From CAVTRI01 sp963737075 (GTDB taxonomy: Bacteria; Actinomycetota; Acidimicrobiia; Acidimicrobiales; Palsa-688): a DNA stretch of 64,000 nucleotides. The translations under genes were made by a program, and so were the position numbers. Below, one piece after another: positions 54,316 through 62,287 of this stretch (position 1 is the first letter of the stretch; every line of letters starts with the position of its first letter). The stretch covers positions 1,550,001 to 1,614,000 of the forward strand of contig CAVTRI010000001.1 of the NCBI GenBank assembly GCA_963737075.1. Direction: 5' to 3'. Under the pieces are notes generated by a model. The model was not told the DNA's origin and made no database searches. It saw only the letters and a program-made list of their open reading frames with translations.

Positions 54316-55384
54316 GGTCCAACCCCGATCCGAGCAGCAGGTAGAGCACCGCCATTCGCACCGCGACGCCGTTGGCCACCTGGGTCGTGATCACCGCCGC
54401 CGGGCGGTCTGCCACCTCGGCGGCGAGTTCGACTCCCCGGTTGACCGGACCCGGGTGCAGGATGAGCGCGTCCGGCGTCATGCGGTCGGCCCGAGGCGAC
54501 GTCAGCCCATAGGTGGCCGTGTACTCCCGGAGGGACGGCAGCAGGGCGTCGAGCATCCGTTCGCGTTGGAGCCGCAGCAGGTACACGACGTCTGCCTCGC
54601 CGACGACCTCGTCGAGATGGTGAGAAACCGCAACCGGCCAGCCTTCGAGCGACGGCGGTAGGAGTGTTGGCGGCGCGACCAGGGTGACCTCGGCGCCGAG
54701 TGCGGCGAACGCGAGCACGCCGGACCGGGCCACCCGGCTGTGGCGAACGTCACCCACGATCGCGATCCGTACCCCGCTCAGATCGGCGCTACTGCTCGGG
54801 GCCAAGCCACGGACGGCCCGCTGCTGGCAGATCGTGTAGCAGTCGAGGAGCGACTGTGTCGGATGCTCGTGCCACCCGTCCCCGGCATTGATCACCGACG
54901 CCGGGCTGTGCTGGTGGCCTCCGGAGCCGGCCGGGCTCGCAAGCCAACCAGCGACCTGCCACGGGACGCCGGCGCAGCGGTGGCGCACCGTGACGGCGTC
55001 CACGCCCATGGCATGGATGGTCTCCACCGTGTCGCGCAGCGACTCGCCCTTGTTGAGCGACGAGCTCGACGCCGCGAAGGTGAGCACATCAGCCGACAGC
55101 CGCCGGGCCGCCGTCTCGAACGACAGCCGGGTCCTGGTGGAATCCTCGAAGAACACTGACGCCACGGTCTTGCCCCTGAGGGCCGGGACTTTCGGGATCG
55201 GCCGGGCGCTGACCTCCACGAAGGTGTCCGTCAGCCGCAGAACTTCCTCGATGCCATCCCGGCCGAGATCGGCCACCGACAACAGGTGGCGGCGGCGGGG
55301 CGGGGAGGGGATTGCGGGCGGCCGATCGAGCGTCGCCGGGCCTGCCAAACCGCTTCGAGCGCCTGGCTGTTCCGAGCCGGTCAC
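54302..55384 (-). CDS. pyrB: Aspartate carbamoyltransferase
   Basis: A 360-residue catalytic chain: VFFEDSTRTRLSFETAARRL binds carbamoyl phosphate, VINAGDGWHEHPTQSLLD and the HPGPVNRGVEL end are conserved. The first 30 residues are a Pro/Gly-rich extension, and a short Gly/Ser/His insert (about residues 145-155) precedes VINAGDG. No pyrI lies nearby. It overlaps the pyrR stop by four bases. Confidence 0.95.
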   Translation of the reverse strand: MTGSEQPGARSGLAGPATLDRPPAIPSPPRRRHLLSVADLGRDGIEEVLRLTDTFVEVSARPIPKVPALRGKTVASVFFEDSTRTRLSFETAARRLSADVLTFAASSSSLNKGESLRDTVETIHAMGVDAVTVRHRCAGVPWQVAGWLASPAGSGGHQHSPASVINAGDGWHEHPTQSLLDCYTICQQRAVRGLAPSSSADLSGVRIAIVGDVRHSRVARSGVLAFAALGAEVTLVAPPTLLPPSLEGWPVAVSHHLDEVVGEADVVYLLRLQRERMLDALLPSLREYTATYGLTSPRADRMTPDALILHPGPVNRGVELAAEVADRPAAVITTQVANGVAVRMAVLYLLLGSGLDLVAS

Positions 55385-55962
55385 GAGCCACCCCTGGCGC
55401 CACGGATGTCGCCGAGGACCACCCCGGCGTCGGTGGCGTCGACCATCTCGTCCCGGCGTGTGGGGAGGTTTTTCCCAACGTAATCGGGGCGGATGGGTAG
55501 CTCCCGGTGACCCCTGTCAATCATCACCGCCAGCTGAACGGTCCGCGCCCGCCCGAAATCGGCCAGGGCATTGAGGGCCGCTCGCACGGTTCGGCCCGTG
55601 AACAGTACGTCGTCGACCAGCACGACGGCCCGTGCGGTGAGGTCCAGCGGGATCTCGGTCGCGGCCTCGGGCAGCACCGGGCGCAAGCCGATGTCGTCCC
55701 GGTAGAACGCCACATCCAACGTGCCGACCGGGACCTCCTCGCCTGTCACCCGGGCGATCACCTCGGCGAGTCGCTTGGCGAGCCAGACACCACCGGTCTG
55801 CAGGCCGACCAGCACCAGCGACTCGGTGCCATGGTTGCGCTCGATGATCTCGTGGGCCATCCGCCATGTCGCCCGGCGGACGTCCTCAGGGTCCATCACC
55901 GTGGTCCGGGCAACGAAAACGCCCCCGTACGGGGGCGTCAGTGCACGTTCTCGTTGGGCCAA
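55381..55962 (-). CDS. pyrR: PyrR regulator / uracil phosphoribosyltransferase
   Basis: The core is standard PyrR: RRATWRMAHEIIERN, LVLVGLQTGGVWLAKRLAE, DVAFYRDDIGLRP and the PRPP loop VVLVDDVLFTGRTVRAAL. The start is open. TTG 55960-55962 has a strong GGAGG four bases upstream and gives 193 residues, but its first codons pass through a terminator hairpin. ATG 55894-55896 gives the family-typical 171 residues without a Shine-Dalgarno. PyrR senses UMP and represses the pyr operon through RNA; here the RNA site lies just upstream. Confidence 0.93.
   Translation of the reverse strand: MAQRERALTPPYGGVFVARTTVMDPEDVRRATWRMAHEIIERNHGTESLVLVGLQTGGVWLAKRLAEVIARVTGEEVPVGTLDVAFYRDDIGLRPVLPEAATEIPLDLTARAVVLVDDVLFTGRTVRAALNALADFGRARTVQLAVMIDRGHRELPIRPDYVGKNLPTRRDEMVDATDAGVVLGDIRGARGGS
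55916..55938 (-). terminator. Intrinsic terminator-like hairpin at the 5' end of pyrR
   Basis: ACGCCCCCGTACGGGGGCGT is a perfect 20-base palindrome followed by TTTTCGTT on the minus strand. AACGAGAACG just upstream (55946-55955) can pair with CGTTTTCGTT (55912-55921) with one G-U pair, offering a competing fold. In the long pyrR reading it encodes TPPYGGVF. Confidence 0.8.
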
Positions 55963-55979
55963 CGATCCTCCATCGCCGT

Positions 55980-55999
55980 GCTGGCCTCACCGGACCAGC
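55980..55999 (-). promoter_or_regulatory. PyrR-binding RNA hairpin
   Basis: GCTGGTCCGGTGAGGCCAGC folds into a five-base-pair stem, GCTGG/CCAGC, around TCCGGTGAGG. The loop matches the published PyrR-binding consensus (UCCNGNGAGGY core) at all core positions, and the terminal A-U of the consensus is replaced by G-C, which keeps pairing. It lies 8 bases before the GGAGG of pyrR and 20 bases after the nusB stop. Confidence 0.8.
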
Positions 56000-56018
56000 T
56001 TCACGGTCGAAGAAGATG

Positions 56019-56432
56019 CTAGCCGGTCGCGGGCGTCTCGCCGCGGGTCTCGGCCGCGATAGATGCCAGGACGCCATTCACGAATCGGCCGGACTCCTCG
56101 GTCGAGTACTCCTTGGCCAGCGCCACCGCTTCCGAGATCACGACCCCTGTCGGCACGTCCTCGCGTTCAAGCAACTCGAAGGTGGCCATGCGCAGCAGCG
56201 TGCGGTCGATCACCGGCATGCGGTCGATCGTCCAGTCGATGGCGAAGCGGGCGATCAGCTTGTCGATCTCGCCCACCTGCCGATGCACGCCAAGCACCAC
56301 CTGGGTGACATACGGGTCTGGCACCACGGGTAGGTCGGCGAGCACGGCGTCGGGCGATATCCCTTTGGCCTCCGCCTCGTACAACAGCGACAGCGCCCGC
56401 TCGCGGGCCTCGCGGCGGGTCCCGAGGGTCAC
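56019..56432 (-). CDS. nusB: Transcription antitermination protein NusB
   Basis: A 137-residue helical protein: RREARERALSLLYEAEAKGI, DRMPVIDRTLLRMATFELLE and VVISEAVALAKEYSTEESGR, FVNGVLASIA, all typical. It forms the boxA-binding complex with S10 for rRNA transcription. Lies after efp and before the pyr leader. Confidence 0.96.
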   Translation of the reverse strand: MTLGTRREARERALSLLYEAEAKGISPDAVLADLPVVPDPYVTQVVLGVHRQVGEIDKLIARFAIDWTIDRMPVIDRTLLRMATFELLEREDVPTGVVISEAVALAKEYSTEESGRFVNGVLASIAAETRGETPATG

Positions 56433-56464
56433 GTCAGCGATCCCGCTTCACGGGCGGTCGCATG

Positions 56465-57034
56465 TCAGTTCCCGGCGCGGGTCAGGTACTCGCCGCTACG
56501 GGTGTCCACCTTGATCCGATCCCCGATGTTGACAAACAGCGGCACCTGGACCTGTAGCCCCGTCTCGAGCTTCGCCGGCTTGCGGGCACCCGAAACCCGG
56601 TCGCCCTGAACGCCCGGCTCGGTGTCGGTCACGGTCAGCTCTACAGCGGCCGGCAGGTCCACACCTACGATCTCGCTGTCGAACAGCTGGAGCACCGCGG
56701 AGTCTCCTTCTGTGAGGTAGTCGGCGGAGGCGCCGAGGCTCCCGCGGGGCGCCGTCAGCTGCTCGTAGTCCCGGGTGTCCATGAAGACGTACGCGTCACC
56801 GTCGAGGTAGAGGAACTGCATTTCCCGCTTCTCGATCAGCGCCTGATCCAGCTTCTCGTCCGCCCGGTACGTCCGCTCGATGACCGCCCCGGTGCGAACG
56901 TTCTTCAGCTTGGTGCGCACGAACGCGCCGCCCTTCCCGGGCTTCACGTGTTGGAACTCGACGACGGAGAACAGACCTTCCGGGAGGTTCAGGGACATCC
57001 CGTTCTTCAAGTCGTTCGTGGAGACGGCGGGCAT
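56465..57034 (-). CDS. efp: Elongation factor P
   Basis: A 189-residue EF-P with three beta-barrels. STNDLKNGMSLNLPEGLFSV, then HVKPGKGGAFVRTKLKNVRT, where the Lys of PGKGG is the loop residue reaching the peptidyl site, and GLQVQVPLFVNIGDRIKVDT. It relieves ribosomes stalled at polyproline, relevant to the Pro-rich proteins here. ATG touches the pepQ stop (TGATG). Confidence 0.97.
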   Translation of the reverse strand: MPAVSTNDLKNGMSLNLPEGLFSVVEFQHVKPGKGGAFVRTKLKNVRTGAVIERTYRADEKLDQALIEKREMQFLYLDGDAYVFMDTRDYEQLTAPRGSLGASADYLTEGDSAVLQLFDSEIVGVDLPAAVELTVTDTEPGVQGDRVSGARKPAKLETGLQVQVPLFVNIGDRIKVDTRSGEYLTRAGN

Positions 57035-58164
57035 CAGAAGACATCTTTCGGTGAGGTGGTCAACGGTTCGCAGGCCTGGTCTGTGACGACGACGGTGTCC
57101 TCGATCCGGACTCCTCCACGGCCGGGCAGGTACACCCCGGGCTCGACGGTCACGACGTGGCCGGCCGACAGTGTAGCGGTGGACGTCGCGTTCACCGATG
57201 GTGCCTCGTGGATGTCAAGCCCGACCCCGTGGCCGGTGCCGTGCACGAACCGCTCGCCCCACCCGGCGTCGACAATGACCCGGCGGCATGCATCGTCGAC
57301 CGCGGCGCAGGCCACCCCGGCTCGGACGGCGGCCACTCCTGCCGCCTGGCTGGCGGCGACGAGGTCGACCGCCACCCGCAATTGCGGATCAGCCAGCTCG
57401 CCGACCCACACGGTCCGGGTCATGTCGGAGCAGTACCCGTCAACGATGGCGCCGAAGTCGATGACCACCGCCTCGCCCGGCCCGACCCGGCGAGCGGACG
57501 GGCGGTGATGCGGTTTGGCGGCGTTCGGGCCGGCGGCGACGATCGTCTCGAACGACGGGCCCGCGGCGCCCAGCCTGCGCATTTCGGTGTCGAGCGCCAG
57601 AGCCAGCTCCGCTTCGGTCGGCCCGTCTTCCAGGCTCTGCCGGACGCGCTCCAGGGCGTCGTCGGCGATCGCCGCCGCCCGTCGCATGCGGGCCAGCTCG
57701 GCCGGGTCCTTGCGCTCGCGCTCGGCTTCCACCAGTCCCTCAGTCGGGACGAGCCGGACGTCGGGGAACCAGCTGTCAGCAAAAGCACGCTTGCGGGCCC
57801 AGCTCACGTCGGCGGCTTCGAGTCCGAGCCGGAGCTGGGCGCCCCCGCGGCTGGCGGCGCGTTGCGGCGCGGCGATGATGCCTTGCGCTTCCTCTGCTTG
57901 CCGGGCGGCCGGTGCGATGACGACCCGGGCCTTGACGCCGGCCGCGGCCAGCTGTTCCGCCGACTGTGTTTCGTACCGCCCGTCGGTCAGCAGCACCGTG
58001 TCTTCCGGCAAGAGGAAGAGCATGCCCGCCGATCCGGTGAACCCGGTCAGATAGCGGACGTTGGTCAGGGACGTCACCAGCAGCGCGTCGGCGCCCGCAG
58101 GGTCGAGTCCGAGCCGCACACGGTCCAGCCGTTCGGCCACGGGCATCGGCGGCAGCGGATCCAC
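57034..58164 (-). CDS. pepQ: Xaa-Pro aminopeptidase / M24B family
   Basis: A 376-residue two-domain protein: creatinase-like N-terminus (LTNVRYLTGFTGSAGMLFLL) and a pita-bread metallopeptidase with VVIDFGAIVDGYCSDMTRTV, GTGHGVGLDIHEAPSV and VTVEPGVYLPGRGGVRIEDT, giving the Asp, Asp, His, Glu, Glu metal ligands. It removes residues next to proline. Located before efp, as in many Gram-positives. The 283 bases upstream, to aroQ, hold only GC-rich repeats. Confidence 0.93.
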   Translation of the reverse strand: MDPLPPMPVAERLDRVRLGLDPAGADALLVTSLTNVRYLTGFTGSAGMLFLLPEDTVLLTDGRYETQSAEQLAAAGVKARVVIAPAARQAEEAQGIIAAPQRAASRGGAQLRLGLEAADVSWARKRAFADSWFPDVRLVPTEGLVEAERERKDPAELARMRRAAAIADDALERVRQSLEDGPTEAELALALDTEMRRLGAAGPSFETIVAAGPNAAKPHHRPSARRVGPGEAVVIDFGAIVDGYCSDMTRTVWVGELADPQLRVAVDLVAASQAAGVAAVRAGVACAAVDDACRRVIVDAGWGERFVHGTGHGVGLDIHEAPSVNATSTATLSAGHVVTVEPGVYLPGRGGVRIEDTVVVTDQACEPLTTSPKDVF

Positions 58165-58447
58165 GCCACCGTCCTAGCAAACTGAGCGCGCTTGTCGCTT
58201 CATGACACCGGTCTCTGTCGTGTCGCTAGCGCGCGCTGTCGGCGGATCCAGGGTTCACCCTCCGCGCCAGTGAGGCCTTCCGCCCGCTGACGGCTTGCAC
58301 GCCGCGCGCTGCAGCGTCACATGGGGCGCCCCGGCGCGCATCTTGCCCCGAGCCCAGGCGCCCGATCCCCCGTTGGCACGCGTCGTACACCGGCGCACCC
58401 CTCCACGCCGCGCGCCAGAGGTGGCCTGCATCTCAAAGCAGCGCTTC

Positions 58448-58918
58448 CTAGGCGTCCGGGCGCCCCAGCAACCCGGCGACCGCGCGCATGGCGAGGCGGT
58501 ATCCGGCGGCGCCGAAGCCGACGATCACACCCGTGGCCACCGGTGTCACGACCGACGTGTGCCGCCATGGCTCCCGGGCGCCCGGGTTCGACAGGTGCAG
58601 CTCGACGACCGGGCCGTCGTAGGCGGCCAGCGCGTCGTGAAGCGACCACGCGTAATGGCTGAACGCCCCCGGGTTGATCACCACGGCGGCACAGCGGCCG
58701 CGCGCCGAGTGGATGGCTCGCACCAGGTCTGCTTCGGCCTCGGACTGCACGTGTTCGACGCCCAGGCCGAACGCGTCAGCCTCCGCGGTCGCCGCCTTCA
58801 CGTGGTCGTCGAGCGTCGCGTAGCCGTACACCTCCGGCTCGCGGGAACCGAGCAAGCTCAGGTTCGGTCCCGACAGCAGCAGCACCAGCGGGCGCTCACC
58901 CGTCGGAGCGGCACTCAC
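58448..58918 (-). CDS. aroQ: 3-dehydroquinate dehydratase, type II
   Basis: A 156-residue enzyme. LVLLLSGPNLSLLGSREPEV holds the flexible loop (Asn to Ser at one usual position), VVINPGAFSHYAWSLHDALA and VVELHLSNPGAREPWRHTSV with catalytic His. It dehydrates dehydroquinate in the shikimate pathway. GTG 58916-58918 overlaps the aroB stop (GTGA). Last of the aro genes here. Confidence 0.95.
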   Translation of the reverse strand: MSAAPTGERPLVLLLSGPNLSLLGSREPEVYGYATLDDHVKAATAEADAFGLGVEHVQSEAEADLVRAIHSARGRCAAVVINPGAFSHYAWSLHDALAAYDGPVVELHLSNPGAREPWRHTSVVTPVATGVIVGFGAAGYRLAMRAVAGLLGRPDA

Positions 58919-59943
58919 GCGGCGCCCATCTCGACCAGCGCCTGACACACGTCCGCGGCGGGCACCTCGGGCACGATCTCCACGCCTCGAGGCCCGTCGA
59001 GCACGAACGTCAGGCCCCCGCCAGTAGCCTTCTTATCCCGCCCCATGACCTCGAGCAGGGCAGCCGCCGTTGCTCCGTCCGGAATCCGTGTTGGCAGGTC
59101 GTAGGCGGCCACCAGCTGCTCGTGCTCGGCGACGCGAGCGTGATCGATGCGGCGCAGGTGGCGCGCCAGGCGGGCGGCGAACACCAGCCCGATCCCGACC
59201 GCCTCGCCATGCCGCAGGTCGTAGTGGCCCTGCGTCTCGAGGGCGTGAGCCAAGGTGTGGCCGTAGTTGAGCAACGCGCGCCCACCCGCCTCGTGCTCGT
59301 CGGCAGTCACGACCGCGGCTTTGGCGGCCACGCACGCGGCGACGGCCTGGTCCAACGGCAGCTCGCGGAGCCGGTCGACACCGAGGAACGCGTACTTCGC
59401 CATCTCCCCGTGACCGCTGCGCAACTCCCGCGGTGGGAGGGTGGCGAGCGTTTCGGTGTCGCACAGCACGGCGTCCGGTTGCCAGAACGCGCCGACCAGG
59501 TTCTTACCCTCCGGCAGGTTGACGCCCGTCTTGCCGCCGATGGCGGCGTCAACCTGTCCGAGCAGCGTGGTGGGAACGTGCACGACGGCGACACCCCGGT
59601 GGTAGATGGCGGCGACGAACCCTCCGACGTCGGTCACCACTCCCCCGCCGACCGCCACCACGACGTCGGCCCGGGTGAGCCCCCACCGGGCGAACTCTCG
59701 GCAGACCTCCTCGACCGCACTCAAGCTCTTCGCCGTCTCTCCTTCCGGGAGGAAAAACGGCCGCTGGTCGAGCCCCGAATCCACGTCGACCGGAAGATCG
59801 GGGTGCGTGACGATCGCCGCCCGCCGCGCCTCTGGGGGCAGCACCGAGGACAACCGATGGCGCGCCCCGGGCCCGACCAGCACCGGGTAGGACCGCTCGC
59901 CGAGTTCGACGCGAACCTCCCGGATGCCGCCGCAGTCAGGCAT
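58915..59943 (-). CDS. aroB: 3-dehydroquinate synthase
   Basis: A 342-residue AroB: VVAVGGGVVTDVGGFVAAIY, VPTTLLGQVDAAIGGKTGVN, SGHGEMAKYAFLG and LLNYGHTLAHALETQGHYDL with the metal-binding His residues. ATG 59941-59943 starts MPDCGGIREVRVELGERSYP; the frame is open 50 codons more but over aroK. It overlaps aroK by eight bases. Confidence 0.96.
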   Translation of the reverse strand: MPDCGGIREVRVELGERSYPVLVGPGARHRLSSVLPPEARRAAIVTHPDLPVDVDSGLDQRPFFLPEGETAKSLSAVEEVCREFARWGLTRADVVVAVGGGVVTDVGGFVAAIYHRGVAVVHVPTTLLGQVDAAIGGKTGVNLPEGKNLVGAFWQPDAVLCDTETLATLPPRELRSGHGEMAKYAFLGVDRLRELPLDQAVAACVAAKAAVVTADEHEAGGRALLNYGHTLAHALETQGHYDLRHGEAVGIGLVFAARLARHLRRIDHARVAEHEQLVAAYDLPTRIPDGATAAALLEVMGRDKKATGGGLTFVLDGPRGVEIVPEVPAADVCQALVEMGAA

Positions 59944-60466
59944 CCTGCACTTCGTCGCTGACCAGCCGCGCGAGTTGCTCGACGATGTCCTTGGGCGTGC
60001 GCTTGTCGACGTCGACGATCGCCTGGGCCAGTTCCTCGTAGACAGGGGCTCGTACGGCGAGCAGCCGCGCGAGGGCCGCAGCCGGATCGACATCGAGCAG
60101 CGGTCGGCCTTCCCCGGCGCCCACCCGCGCCGCGAGCGTCGCCACTTCGGCCCGTAGCCACACGACCAGTCCGGCGCCGCGGATGCGTTCCCGGTTTCTA
60201 GGGTCGAGCACGGCTCCGCCGGCGACTGAGATCACCACCGGGCGCGGGTTGGCGAGGGCCTCCGCGAGCACCCGCGCCTCCTCGGCCCGGAATGCCTGCT
60301 CGCCCCGGGAACGCCATATCTCAGGAATGGAGTGCCCGGTGCTGCTGATGACCTCCTCGTCGCTGTCGAGATAGTCCCATCCCAGCTGCCGGGCGAGCTG
60401 GCTGCCGACAGTTGATTTGCCGGCCCCCATCATCCCGATCAGCAGGACGCGCGGCGGTGTGCTCAC
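59936..60466 (-). CDS. aroK: Shikimate kinase
   Basis: A 176-residue P-loop kinase: VLLIGMMGAGKSTVGSQLAR, DYLDSDEEVISSTGHSIPEI, FRAEEARVL and SVAGGAVLDPRNRERI bind shikimate, and GRPLLD is the lid. GTG 60464-60466 overlaps the aroC stop. The C-terminus runs into aroB. Confidence 0.95.
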   Translation of the reverse strand: MSTPPRVLLIGMMGAGKSTVGSQLARQLGWDYLDSDEEVISSTGHSIPEIWRSRGEQAFRAEEARVLAEALANPRPVVISVAGGAVLDPRNRERIRGAGLVVWLRAEVATLAARVGAGEGRPLLDVDPAAALARLLAVRAPVYEELAQAIVDVDKRTPKDIVEQLARLVSDEVQDA

Positions 60467-61617
60467 CGGAGGGTGGCCCGGTAGGCATCCGCGTTACGAA
60501 GCGTTTCGTCCAACGAGTCCCCGCCGAACTTCCGCAGCGCTTCTCCCGCCAGCACTAGCGCGACCATCGTCTCCGCGACGACACCCATGGCGGGTACCGC
60601 TGTGACGTCGGTGCGCTCCTTGAACGAGACCGTCTCGGTCTTACTCACCACATCGACCGTTTTCAGCACCGGGCGGTTGAGTGTCGCCAGGGGCTTCATC
60701 GCCACCCTGGCCACGACCGGCTCGCCGTTGCTCATTCCGCCCTCGATGCCGCCGCTCCAGTTCGACTCCCGCCGGTACTGCTGCGACGCCGCGTCCCAGC
60801 TGATGGGGTCGTGAGCCTCCGAACCCCTCCGCCCCGCGACATCGAGGCCATCGCCGATCTCGACCGCCTTGACGGCCTGGATCGACAGGAGCGCCTGCGC
60901 CAGCAGCCCGTCCAGCTTGCGATCCCAGTGCACATGGCTCCCCAGGCCGATCGGCACGCCGTATGCGATCACCTCGGCGACGCCGCCCAGCGAGTCGCCC
61001 ACCTTCGCCGCGGCCTTGATCTCGGCGACCATGGCCGCCTCCGCATCGGGATCGAAGCAGCGCACCTGCGAGTCATCGACGGCGCGCAGGTCAGCCGGCG
61101 CCGGCCGCCGGGGCGACTTCGACACCACGGGACCCAGCTGGACCACGTGGCTCACGATGTCCACACCGAGGTGGCCGAGCAGGGCCTTGGCCAATGTCCC
61201 GGCGGCTACCCGGGCCGCCGTCTCCCGTGCCGACGCCCGCTCGAGGACGTCCCGGGCGTCACCGAAGCCGTATTTCATCATCCCCGGCAGATCGGCGTGT
61301 CCTGGGCGTGGCTGTGTCAAGGGCTTGGCGGTCTGCCCGGGCGCCGGGGACATCTCCTGTTCCCACTTCGGCCATTCGCTGTTGGCGATCTCGACGGCGA
61401 CGGGCGAGCCGAGGGTGCGACCGTGGCGTACCCCGCCCATCAGCGTCAGCTCGTCCTGCTCGAAGCGCATGCGCGGCCCCCGCCCGTACCCGAGGCGGCG
61501 ACGGGCCAACTCGGCCTTGATGTCGTCAATGGTGATCGGCAGGCCGGCGGGCAGGCCTTCCACGATGACGACCAGTCCTTGGCCGTGGGACTCACCGGCG
61601 GTGAGGTACCGGAGCAC
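60463..61617 (-). CDS. aroC: Chorismate synthase
   Basis: A 384-residue FMN-dependent enzyme: LRYLTAGESHGQGLVVIVEG, RRRLGYGRGPRMRFEQDELT, RPGHADLPGMMKYGFGDARD and GGMSNGEPVVARVAMKPLAT. It ends the shikimate pathway at chorismate. GTG start 61617; 49 bases after the prepilin peptidase, a spacer containing the small palindrome CCCGTCCCGACCGACGGG. Confidence 0.97.
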   Translation of the reverse strand: MLRYLTAGESHGQGLVVIVEGLPAGLPITIDDIKAELARRRLGYGRGPRMRFEQDELTLMGGVRHGRTLGSPVAVEIANSEWPKWEQEMSPAPGQTAKPLTQPRPGHADLPGMMKYGFGDARDVLERASARETAARVAAGTLAKALLGHLGVDIVSHVVQLGPVVSKSPRRPAPADLRAVDDSQVRCFDPDAEAAMVAEIKAAAKVGDSLGGVAEVIAYGVPIGLGSHVHWDRKLDGLLAQALLSIQAVKAVEIGDGLDVAGRRGSEAHDPISWDAASQQYRRESNWSGGIEGGMSNGEPVVARVAMKPLATLNRPVLKTVDVVSKTETVSFKERTDVTAVPAMGVVAETMVALVLAGEALRKFGGDSLDETLRNADAYRATLR

Positions 61618-61666
61618 GGCGCCATGGTAGTTGGGGGCCTGTCCTGCGCCCGTCGGTCGGGACGGG

Positions 61667-62287
61667 TCACGCGAGGAGCACGGCGACCGTCGCTGCTACC
61701 AGGAACACGCCGTAAGGCAGCGGAGTCTTGCTGGTCGCCCGGCCGGCCGCCACCAGCCCGACGCCGACGAGCGCGCCCGCCAGGTTGGCGGCGATCAACG
61801 CCACGAACACGTACCCGGGCCCGAGCCAACCGAGACCGCCCCCCAGCAGCCCCGCCAGGCGCACGTCCCCGAACCCCAACCAGGCGGGGCGTGCCGCGTG
61901 GAGCACCCAGAACACCGCTAAGGCCCCGGCCCCGCACACCGCCGCCACGCCCAGGCGGGACCACTGCTGCTGCACGGCCGTGGCCGCGAGCAGGGCGAGG
62001 GCGGTACAGACTGCGGTCGGGTACAGGATGCGGCGCGGGAGCAGGAACCCGAGGGCGTCGCATGCCGCCAGGGCGACGAGCCCGGCGAGCAAGGCCAGCT
62101 CTCCGGGGAGCGAAGGGCTCCACCCGAATCGGAACCCGCCCCCGACGAACACCGCCCCGGTCGCCATGGCCAACGCGCAGCGCCGGGCCCGGGACCGCAC
62201 ACCGAGCGCCGCTCCGACCGCGACGTCGAGTCCCGCTCCGACAGCGACCCCGATCACGGCCAGGGCCAGCAGCCACCCCCCTGTCAC
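61667..62287 (-). CDS. Prepilin peptidase, A24 family (short form)
   Basis: A 206-residue membrane protein with about seven spans and the two aspartates of A24 peptidases, in ACDALGFLLPRRILYPT and WLGFGDVRLAGLLG, plus TPLPYGVFLVAATVAVLLA at the end. The cysteine-rich N-methylation domain of PilD is missing, as in FlaK/TadV-like short forms. It would cut type IV pilin-like leader peptides. GTG 62285-62287 overlaps the MFS stop. No pilins are in the window. Confidence 0.85.
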   Translation of the reverse strand: MTGGWLLALAVIGVAVGAGLDVAVGAALGVRSRARRCALAMATGAVFVGGGFRFGWSPSLPGELALLAGLVALAACDALGFLLPRRILYPTAVCTALALLAATAVQQQWSRLGVAAVCGAGALAVFWVLHAARPAWLGFGDVRLAGLLGGGLGWLGPGYVFVALIAANLAGALVGVGLVAAGRATSKTPLPYGVFLVAATVAVLLA

